A stretch of DNA of 60,000 bases from Branchiostoma floridae (lineage: Eukaryota > Chordata > Leptocardii > Amphioxiformes > Branchiostomatidae): contig NC_049995.1 of NCBI RefSeq assembly GCF_000003815.2, forward strand, positions 6,032,475-6,092,474, written 5' to 3'. Shown here in pieces: positions 37,901 to 49,900 of this stretch. The translations under genes were made by a program, and so were the position numbers. The notes beneath the pieces are model-generated. The model was given only the letters and a program-made list of their open reading frames with translations, was not told the origin of the DNA and searched no databases. Each line of letters starts with the position of its first letter. The stretch's first letter is position 1.

Positions 37901-40900
37901 ATATGTCTTATAACTTCTCATACGTTTTTATCGAGATTGGTTCATTTTGTATCCTAGAAAGTTTATGCATGGTCAAATTGACCCCAACGAGATGTGCATC
38001 TTTTTAAAACAAACTGTTAAGACCCACACCTAATCTAAATTTTGTGCCATTATCATGATGTATGGCGAAATTATGACGTCATCTAGCTAATGTGGGCCGC
38101 CATCTTGGATTTTGACTGATGACGTCATTAAATTTGAAAAAAATTATGAATATTGAATCATCAAATTTAAGTTGAATTTCATAAGATGTTATATGCAAGT
38201 GTTGTTTGCCAAGAAACCCGTAAAACTTTATTGTTTCAACCTAAATTAGCAAATTTTGTAAATGATATACTTACTTACTTAAATGATATGCCTGTCCGAA
38301 TTCCGTTACTATGGCAACATCAAAAATGGCAAACTTATTTTATTCACTGTCCACGGTCTGATTGCGATTAGTGAAAAATGTGGTCCTTGTGATCTTTTGC
38401 ATAAATTATGATAATGACTTGGAATAATTCAAACCTAATCATGTCAAAAAGTCTCATATAGATTATTGAAACTGTACATTTGTACAAATTCCAAAAGAGT
38501 CACCAATAGAAATGTATTTGAACAAAACATTATGGGGTCAGTTTTGACCTCACATGGTGTTAATAGGCGATACTCAAAGCATTGATATACAGAGGAATCA
38601 TTTGACTCTCGCTGGCGTTTTAAAATCTAATCTTTAATCCTCCTTTTTTTACCTGTCTGAACCACCATGCATCAACAAATGATGCAATCGTCCGGTTGAT
38701 AGTTCATTTCCTGCTTGCTTCCGGTAATGGTTTTCTTCTTTGTAGAATGCAAATACGACCTGACGGCTCCCTTTGGAGGTCCTGTGACGTCATTAAATTA
38801 CCCCAGTAACTATGGCAACAATGAGGACTGCGAGTGGTCAATCACTGTACCAGAAGGAAGCATCATTCGTCTCACGTTCGACAGTTTCAACACTGTGAGC
38901 GGTTTTGACTTTCTATGGATCCTTGATGGACCCGATGAAAGTGCAAGAGTGCTAGCCGTGTACGTAAATATTGACCATTGTATATAAGTTATTGTCTGTA
39001 TGAAGTCCAAGAAGGTTAGTGGTCCTAGGGCACTAATGAATTTTTAGTCTCTCAAGTCTCTCGTCAACTAGAACGGTGCAATCAAGTCACTCTCTGAGCG
39101 TTATGGTTCAACTGTGGTTTCATTGATGATAAATCAATGTTGCAAATCAAACATGCCGGGCTAAAAGATAGAATTTGTTCTGGTGAGAAATATATAAGAG
39201 GCACGAAGTCAGCAAAATTACGTATTATAATTATTTGTGTTCCGAGTGTTGATTTTCTACTCCATGAATAGTTTTACAGTGCAACTAAGGATTTCGTGAT
39301 GACTGATCAGTGTGTAGAATTCAACACAACACACAAGTTTTACAATTTGTTCAGCATAAGACTAAGAAAACATGAATAGAGCTCGGCGACCTCATACCTC
39401 TATGAAATATTTAGAGCTTTTGTAAATTTTATGCAAATGACTTGCACGTTTACATGAATTAAGGAATGTGAAGTTCATCATTGACTAACATACACATGTC
39501 ACAAGTATAAAATTCCTATCATTTATCATTAACTGATTAAGCGGTTTGGTAATTTTTGCATATATTATCTAAATAAGTTCCTTATCAGTATATTATACTA
39601 TAATAGCATGAGTATTATTATGAACATCTTTGCCTAAGCTACCCGCATGCCTAAAATGATGTCAATCCGTCATTTCTTTCTGCAATTATCCTTTTTGGAA
39701 TGTCTTGTTGACAAAAATGCTTCTTTCTTTTTCTTTTTTTTTTTCTTTCTCCTGTCGCGATCTTTAAAGTAATTACTCTCCGTCGTTCCTGTACTGAATA
39801 ACCCGAACTTTTGCACAAGGGTACAGTAGGTCAATACCCGGACCCGCTTTTTTTCTGTTTTTTGATAGATACCTTTACAATGATTTTATATGTTTTAGGT
39901 CATTTCCGGGCCATAACTATATTCTTGCCTCAAGTGCCCTGATATTATGTCTTATATTTTCTTGAAGTAAAACGGTGCCTTATTTTTAAAAGTGTGAAAC
40001 ACTAGCATACTGTGTGCGTGTTGTTATCAAGAAACAAAATTTTGATTACCGTACAGTACTACTAATAGTATAGTAGCACCGTAGTTCCGGGTATTCTCAC
40101 ATTGGATTTATTTTTTCAAGTTCAATTTTGGAACAGTCCATTTTTGCATAAAGGGGAGAGCGGAGTAAAAATAGCTGAATTTGCTCTTAGGCAAATACAG
40201 GCCTTCTAGTTGAATTTCACGATTGTTTGTGCAACGATTATTTTTAATGATGTCCAGGTTAACAGGTGATGAGTCAGTCAGCCCTATCACAAGCACATCT
40301 AACGTGATGTTCCTGAGGTTTGAAGCTCAAGGCAGAGCAAAGGGATTCAGCTTCTCTTACACAAGTAAGGCTTTTGATTGCACTTCTCAACCTTGTTATG
40401 TTATTCTATTGTTATTCCAGAAATTGAGCTTTATGTAAAAATAATTAGATTACATCACATTTTTTTCACATTTCCTCTAAACGTTCTTGAAGAATCACAT
40501 TTTGAAATGTGAAAACATGTTACCTAATGTGACATTGGCTGTGCAGCCATTATGTGAAATTATGTGACTGTCGATACACGTCTTGACCGGCTATACTAAT
40601 GTGATTTTTATGTGAAAAGAGCTTTTGATGAAAATGTGAAATGATGTTAAATTGAATCACATACTATGAAATGTGACCTCTTGTTAAACTTATGTGAAAT
40701 GTGGTCAGCTACGAAATGTGAAAAAAATGTGAAGACAACTGGCATGCTGAGAAATGTCAATTTTATGTGATGTTAACAAAATTGCAAGATGTGAAAAAAT
40801 GTGACAACATATCACATTTTTCTATATGTGAAACTAATGTGATTTCCACTTATATAAGCTATGAAGTAATTTGATTTGGCAGACTATGTAAATGTAAGTG

Positions 40901-43900
40901 TGCTTAAGTTTATGTATAAAGCCTATATTTGATAACATTTGCCTGCAGGCAACAAGACGACCGACGAATACAAAACAAAAGGTGTGGAACCCCCCACCCC
41001 TCCCCTCACGTGCGACTGCTAGTCGTATGTCGCTGATTATCTAATTTACAAGTGAAAGCACCGAATTTCACGACTGTTCACATATGGTCGACTTTTATGT
41101 ATCGCGCCCAGCTCGTCCTTTATGTACCACCAAAGAGTTTAAAAGATCAAGGAGTTACTGATCTACTAATTGAAACTTATCGACCCAGTTTGTAAAAAAG
41201 ATGAACTCCAAGGTGTATGGTTACATTGTAACTATAACAGCATCTGTTGAACTCCATACTTCATGAACTTCATAAAGTTGTGCCTGGATATTTGAGTTGT
41301 GCTTATTATTTCTGGGTGAGGCCGAGAACTTATTGATCACCCCTCGTACACATGCCTTGACTTCCTCCTTCTTGTGACTATTGTTGTTGTACAAGTCGTC
41401 ATGTAGAGATGAAAGAAATAATATAGAACAGATTAAATTAGGTATAGGTAATATTGACGGACCCTGATACGCCAAAACGTAGTTACTGAATATGCAACTG
41501 AATATAGTTTTGGAAACGGTCAGGCATTTTTTTAAACTGCTATCCAGCAGTTTTGGTCACTGACACTGAAGAGATCTGGTTGGAGAAGGTTTATACATCC
41601 TAGCTGTGAACTGATATGTAAAAGAGATCAAGTTGAAGAACAGGTTTATCCTACATATGAATCAATATGCAAAAACGGGTGGAAAGCAATTTTTCTTGAT
41701 TTTCAAGGCCAAAAAGCTACAAAGGCGAGACAAAGGTACGACAAGTTAACCCTATCCAAGTCTGGATAGGGTTAACTTGGGGTGGGCTAAAAGTGCCTGC
41801 GCCAACTTTGACATTGTATAGCTCCCAAACGGCTTGTGGTAGAACAACCAAACTTAATGACTTTTCCTGGAATATTGTTGTTATTGGCACCAATTTACAA
41901 CAAGTATAATAACTTTATAATTTTTGTCTTGCCATGACAACTGGTTCTGAAATTCATATTTTCAAAAAATCACAATTTTTTTGTTTAAACAACGGGATTT
42001 TAAGATTTTCTTGTTAAAGTACTCGGTAAACTGCTAATGTGATGACGTTATTTGTCAAAATCCAAGGTGGCCGACAATATCATGATAAAAGGTATATAAC
42101 CATCTTATTTTCACTCGGATTTTATTACTACTTACGGAAAACAATCCTATGAACGTTTTTATTCCGTTTTCATGAAATTTTAACAATAGAGGTTGTACTA
42201 ATAGCTCCATGGAGCCAGGTCCATGGAGCCAGCTCTATAGAGCTATTAGTACAACCCTGCGCCCTACCTACCAGCTCCAGCTGGCTCCATGGAGCTGGCT
42301 CCATGGAGCTATTAGTACAACCCCTTCTCAATTTTAAGACATCTTAAGACATAAAGAAAGACGCAAGCCAGATGCCGGCGTCGGGTGACTATGTTAAAGC
42401 CACATCAGCGGTCGTCTCAGACGGCAATGGAAGATCTTTCAGCCGTCCGGCGTTCAATATAAAAACTGACAGGACGGCCCGGACGCTCATGATGCGTCTG
42501 CAGCCGTTTGAATTTCTGCCGGCTGTTGACGCGTTCAGTCGCTTTCAAACGAGCTCAAACGCTAATAGACAATCATAGCCTGTAAATACGAAATCGTATA
42601 AAATTATTCCGACGCCGTCTATGACCATCTATTAGCGTTTGAGCCCGTTTGAAAGCTTCTGAACACATCAATTGCCGTCAGTAACGGCCGCGGACGCATC
42701 GTGAGCGTCCGGACCGTCCTGTCAGTTTTTATGTTGAACGCCGGACGACTGAAAGGCCTTCCGTTGCCCTCTAAGACGGCCACTGATGGGGCTATAGTCA
42801 CCCGACGCTGGCAGCCGGCTTGCGTCTTTCCTTATTCCCCACGGGAAACATGACGTTTCTAACTTCTGCACATGCGCCAATTTCTGCGGGTGAATTCAAA
42901 TTTCAGACCGTAACGTCTAGAAGTAGCAGATGATATTTCTACGACATTGAGCGGAGGTTGGGGTTACGGTGATGACTATTCGTTATTTATACTTAGAAAA
43001 AAGAATGTACAAAAGTTACTTGCCGTACGCCATCAAGGGGGATAAAGTATTCTACTAACTTGAAGCAACAAACGTTGGGCAAAAGAAATCACAGGTGTTC
43101 CTGAGGTTTACATCTGACAGCACTGAGACGCGTCAGGGGTTCAGCTTCTCTTACATTAGTAGATTGATTTATTGTACTTATCACAGTATATTTTGCTTTA
43201 TTTGTGAAGTGTTTAATATGAGCTGCTAGATGAGCTACTTTTGATTTTCCCGTCAAGGTGATAAACCAGTAACTCTAGATGTTATTTTTAACTGTATTTT
43301 AGGCCGTGCTGCAGGTCATTGCTGGGATCCTGGTGTGCCGGCCAATGGGAACAGAGATATCAACAGTAACTTTACATCAGGACAGACAGTCAGGTACACC
43401 TGTATGGACGGGTATCAGCTGTGGGGGACAGGAAATATAACCTGCCGGTCAAATTTGACATGGAGTGATCTTGCACCAGATTGTGAAGGTGAGATGAAGA
43501 TTCACTGCACGAAATGACCTGAAATCCTAGTGAATATGTATAGGTATTTCTCCGTATTTTTGGCGAATGCAGAGGAATCTGATAACGGATTCGTAATCCG
43601 AACATCGGAAACGGTTATGTGGAAACTGAAAACGACGAATATCCGACAATACGTAGTTGCGACAAATACGGAACCGTATTTTTTCTGTATTTCTGTGAAT
43701 CCGTAACGGATCCGAGCATCGGATTCCGTTATTCGGAACTTCAAATCCGACTAGATCCGAAAACAAGGATTTTCGACATATTCGGAGCCGTATTTACCTC
43801 CATTGAATGTCATGGAGTTTATATTTTTACCCTGCGTTTGTCTGTGTGTCAACAAGATAACTCAAGAATGGATGGGTGGCTTGGTTTCATACTTAGTTTG

Positions 43901-46900
43901 TTGGTAGTGTGTGGTGAAAGCTGAATATGATTATATTTCGGGCCCCCTAGCGGCTTTCTTTGGTACTGTAGCGCAACTTCGGCTTTGCTATCTCGTATTC
44001 TGACCAAGCAAAGGTCATGAGTTTTAAGTGTTAGATAGCTCTTGAGCTCAGGAATAAGTGACAAAAGTTTGGGCCAACTAGCAACTAGTTTTGAGATATC
44101 AAAAAATAGAGAAAGTCTATAATTTTTCGTGTTGCCATGACAACGGGTTTCCAAAAGGCAAATTTAACAAAAATCACTCTTTTTGGTTTAAACAATGTGG
44201 TTTTAAGATTTTCGTGTTAAACTAAACTTCTTTTTATATATCTTTAATATCTAACACATTGTAGCTAAACACTTGAAATTAAATATTCATAAATTATGCT
44301 TAAGAGGTGACGTAATTGGTAAAAATCCAAGATGGCCGACAATCTCATGATGAAAAGTATACCTAGCTTATTTTCACTCGAATTTCATCACTACATGGTA
44401 TTTTCTTACAGAAAACATTAATGTGAACGTTTTTATACATTTCCGTGGGGTTTTAGCAGTATAATGTTGAAAAAAATGCATCTTAAGACATTTATGGTTG
44501 ATAATCCAAGTCGGCAGATAGCTAAACTACAGATGACGTCTTTTTATGACGTCATTTTACCTCATTTTGAGTCTTATAACGCTTAAATAATTATTTTGCA
44601 TAAAACATTTTTTATTGGTAACTTTTTGTCTGAAATATTAAGGTATTTTGGGAATTCCCCGTTTAAGCAAGAAAATTAAATAATGACGTCATAATGACGT
44701 CATATTATGTCATATTGATATAAAAATGTCGGAAATTATAAAAGTTGTCAAGCATATCACTCCATACAAATTTGGTGACCATACAGAACAGCAACCCCCA
44801 CCCCCAGTCCAGAGAATGCAAAAAAAAAAAAAAAACAGTATGGATAGGGTTAAGATTCAAGCATATTTTTAAAATCGCCTATGGCATCACTGACAATCTT
44901 CGGGTATTGTCACTTAACGTAAAGTCAAGAATTTGCACCAAGATAATGCTTAATAAAGGAAATATCTTTAGATTCAAGCAGAATCCGTCTTGTCGGTGGT
45001 TCCGGCCCAAACGAAGGACGTTTGGAAGTTCGGCCGGTCGACAGTAGGATATGGGGGAGAGTTTGTCGACACTTCTTCGACGTAAAGGATGCAGACGTGG
45101 TTTGCAGGATGTTGGGCTATCTTAGGGCCATTCGAAGTGATCACCGAGGTACGTGTATATAAGGCCGACGTTACCTCTTCCCAAAGAGGCCAGCCGGGCA
45201 CTTTTTAGGAAAGAAAAGTACGATTCGAAAGACAAAAAAAATACACTGAACCCAAACACTAGACCAAAATACTTTGACTTGCCTAGTGTATATTTATTGG
45301 CATAAGCATTTTGTTTCCGCAAACAGCCCGGCTGGGGCAAGGATAGGCAATGTGACGTTTAGGGTTAATCTATGTTGTCTCAGTTTCTTTGAATATTGAT
45401 ATTTCAAAACACATTAAGTATTTGTTCTTTTAAGCGACAAAATTGTCGTCAATATATTACAATAGATTTTCCGCAAGGAACAACACGTACAGGACCTATC
45501 TACATGGATGATCTGCGATGTGATGGGACGGAGAGTAGCCTGTTTAACTGCTCGTACTCGGGATGGGGGATTCATGACTGTCATGATTGGGACAGTATCG
45601 GCATTGTCTGTGGTACGTAGACAGAATATTTTTGTCATTTTTGTATTGATCGTAAGATTGAATGAAATAAAATGAAATATGTAATTCGGGCCACATGTCT
45701 TCACTTGGCTACTTGAGGTTGGTTTAAAATAGACTGCAAAATTAATAGCTGATTTGCCCCTGTATTTCAATTGAAATTAAGTTACTACACAAATATTTTC
45801 AGAAGCAATTGATATCATTAATATGATACTAGATCCCAGCAGAATCCGTCTTGTCGGAGGTTCCACCCAAAACGAAGGACGTGTGGAAGTCCGGCCGGCC
45901 GACAGTTTCACCTGGGGCACAGTTTGTCAGGACCAGTTTGACATGAGGGATGCAGACGTTGTCTGTAGAATGCTGGGCTATCCAAGTGCCCAGCAAATTA
46001 TTAGTGATGCCTACTCTCACCAGGGTAAGATGCACCTTTTCGCTCGTTAAATCTAATTTTACTCTTACTATGCACATGGCGTGATAATCATTTTTGTTAA
46101 TCGATTGATTAATAATGAAAAAAAATTACGACCCAGGAACAGGACCTATCTACATGGATGACGTACTATGTGATGGGAACGAGAGTAGTCTGTTTGAATG
46201 CTCGTACCCAGGATGGGAGATTCACGATTGTGACCATGATCAAGACGCAGGCGTGGTTTGCAGTACAAGTACGTATATTTAACTTGATGAATGGATAAAT
46301 ATATAATTATGTCTTAAGTCATGTTAAACATTGATGAAAACAGCTTACAGACTAGAAAGTAACTGAACGTGTGCTGCACAATCTTGTCTGAATGTTGACT
46401 GAAATATGCCTAGTTGGTTGATTTAGAAATGGTGTTCAGTGGCCCAAAAATCAGATACCCTATTTAAATTGGTTCTACATTTGACCTAAAATCTAAATCT
46501 TTTACATGATATATATAATGACTGAAAAATCAGACTTTCTGTCTTAGAGATTTTTAAAGTTGTTCTTCAAACTATTTCTACGGCCAAAATAAGGTCGAAA
46601 AATCAATTTTTCACTCATAATTTGAGTCCTGAAAGAGTTGATTTGCACGCGTTTGGCAAGTGATCTAAATACCATGTTTGACCGTATGTCGAGTCGCACT
46701 GATAGGGACATGGGGTAATTGATAACGCCGTAAACAAGTGTTGTAATATCCAAGGTCACCGATAATGACGCCAGCAGCTTCGTTAAATGTCACATGTCTC
46801 AAACAAAACGGCAGCGCAACTATGCTACCCAGATAACGGTTTATATTTGTGGAAATGTTTGTTTTTCTGCTGACGCAAGGCAACCAGGAAAATCATGGCG

Positions 46901-49900
46901 TTTTCTGCGTGTTTACTGTATCAACCTGCTGGTGACCGCGGGTAACCCCAAATAGAACGCCCGTTCTGTTCGATGCGCGCGCGATCACGTCAGATCGAAC
47001 CCGATTTGTGTTCTAAAACCCCAAATAGAAGTCTGGAAATTTTGAGGCCAAATTTGACCATCGTGCAGATACGCCGCCTTATCTGTCAGGATTCGACAAA
47101 ACTCGTATCCGAGACGTATACGGAACCGGAATTGGTCGGGATTGCGGTACATCGTCGTATTCGAGTAAGAATCATGGATTTGTCCGGATTCCCTCGGAAA
47201 CGTTTTGTATTTGCCATGTCGCACGATTTTGGACTCGTCGTATTCATTAGGATTCCAGATCATTTTGTGCAGGGCCTGTTTTAAACGCTCCATATAAATG
47301 TTACAGGCTGTTGGGGAAACAGGGGAGTCAGTTCCTTGGATTCTTTTTAAATTTACCATTGTATAAAATATATGCAATCTATGCAAACCTTCAAAAGATC
47401 CCTGACATGAATTAAATAATTTCGTGTTGAATGAAAGTGAAAAACTTCAAATGGATAATACCAACACAAATAAGCTTTCATGCTAATGCACCTTGATACA
47501 TGTATTTGTATGGGGTATTGCTTACTTTATTGGAACGTTAACCCAAGATCACATGATGCAGTGAGCACGAATCTAATTTTTTTTAAATATATATTTAGAT
47601 AAAATATTTGTTGATTTGAACTGATTTTGCAGATTCCAGCAGAATTCGTCTTGTTGGTCGTTCAGGCCCAAACGAAGGACGTGTGGAAGTCCGACCGGCC
47701 GACAGTTTCAGATGGGGAACAATTTGTGAAGACGATTTTGACATAAGGGATGCAGACGTTGCTTGCAGAATGATGGGCTATATCAGGGCCATTGAAATGT
47801 TTGGTAAGGAAGCAAATGAAGGTAGGATTTAACTTCAATTGTCTCCATTTTCTTTGCACAAGGAGTATTCTCAAACACATCAATAAATATCAGGGCACAT
47901 TGAAAACCGCCCTAGAGGCGATATGTTGTCCCTGACTGAATAAATAATTGAAATGAAATATTGTTACTAATTAACATTCTTGTAAACACTCCAGAAACAC
48001 GTTTTATAGATCCAGGAACAGGGCCAATCTACATGGATGACCTAGAATGTGATGGGACCGAGAGTAGCCTGTTCAACTGCTCGTATTCAGGATGGTGGAT
48101 TAACGACAACTGCATGCATTGGGATGATGTCGGAGTTGTCTGCGGTACACGGATGGCATATTTGTGGATTTTACTCTCGATCATAAAATTCAATGAAACA
48201 AAACAACCAATTATCGAAAGCTCACGGCACACGCCTGCCCTAAGTTACAGTAGATTGATTTTAATCGACAGCAAACATTAAAGTTCAATTTTGTGCTGAA
48301 TTTGACGTCGATTAAAGCACCTTCTTACAACATGCTGAGTTTAGAAAATGCACTACAAATAACTTAATGATATTATTAGATCCCATCAGAGTCCGTCTTG
48401 TCGGAGGTTCCGCCCAAAACGAAGGACGTGTGGAGGTCCGGCCGGACGACAGTTTCACCTGGGGCACAGTTTGTCAGGACCATTTTGACATGAGGGATGC
48501 AGACGTTGTCTGTAGAATGCTTGGGTACCCAAATGCCCAAAATATTCGTAATGGTGCTTACTTTTGGCAAGGTAAGATGTAGCTTTTATTGTTTAATCCT
48601 TACGTTCAGTTCTTAGATATCTTGTTTATCGCTTGTTGGTGACTTACTAATAGACACATCCCTGATAAAGGATCAGGCCCAATCTACATGGATGACCTAC
48701 AATGTGATGGGAACGAGAGTAGCCTGTTTAACTGCTCGTACCCAGGATGGGGGATTCACGACTGTGATCATGACCAGGATGTAGGCGTGGTCTGTCTTAC
48801 AAGTACGTTCATTTATATTGACACTGTCATTTCTGCGTTAATGTTGAAACTTCACGAATAATCATTGTAAGGAACTGATAAACCCTGCCAGTTGCTATAG
48901 ACTATCACTTACAAACTTTAAGGCTTGAAGTATTACATTTTTAAGGACGGCTTATCTATTAAGAATCGTGTACTTATATAATATGTAATTATACACTTAT
49001 GTGTAGTTAATGTAGCATTCTATAAGCAGAGCTTACAGTACGGGAGGGAGGAGAGTAGTTGCCAGGGATTCTTACGGCTGCCTCATTTCACATCTGGCAC
49101 AAAACGGAACACACCAAGCCTTTTAAATGTAATTCCACTGACACATTACACATAACTAGTTTAAACCTATCTGGTTCGTCAGTCACAGACCATCGTGTGC
49201 ATGAAATGTACTTGCATGTCTGTTTTTTTTTTTTTCTTCTCCTCGCCCTTTTGTTCTCACCATAGCTGGCCGAGTAATTCTAAAACTTCCGTGTGCATAT
49301 CTAACCCTATTCAGACCGGACTTTTTGGTCAATCTGGGACGGGGGTACTTTTGAAGCCCACCCAGTCTAAGTCCACACCTAAACGACTACTCATATGACC
49401 ACAAAATTTTCAGAGAATGATGTAGTCATAAAATATGAGTATAATAAGAAACTTGACGTCCTTATGAAGTAATTCTTTATTAAGTGTACTATATTCGCTG
49501 AAACCGTGAAAAAAATGGTATTCCTAGAAAACTTCAATACAACAAAATGTAACAGCAAGACTAATGTAGATAACAGAATAAAAATGTCTGCTTCTGTAAT
49601 AAAACAATAAATGACTTCAAAATGGCGTCATACAATAACGTTATGCATGTTTGTCATACATGTTTGAAATACTTGTTGGGTCCGCCATCTTGGGTCCAAC
49701 AACTTTTTTGAATAACATAATAGTACATTTTTTGCTGACAATATAGGTAAATTTGCATTTACAATTTCGTTTAAAAGAAATTTGTCCATCAGTATTTGGT
49801 ACCAGTTTTACCATTTGGTACCAGTTTTACTAGTTTTCGTTCCTAGACCGAATGACCTGGAATTCGGCACAGGTGCAGTGTTGGCCAATACCCTCGGAAG

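Noticed and set aside
42372-42801. Similar short proteins on opposite strands
   Set aside because: They are the two arms of one foldback element read in opposite directions.
43096-43157. Considered as a real CUB exon of a sixth unit
   Set aside because: It lacks the 5' half of the exon and would introduce a stop in the phase required by unit 5.
46973-47386. Overlapping long frames on both strands, 103 and 133 codons
   Set aside because: The minus-strand frame overlaps sequence related to the dispersed repeats at 43.5 and 50.4 kb, and the plus-strand frame is its mirror. No known domain is seen.
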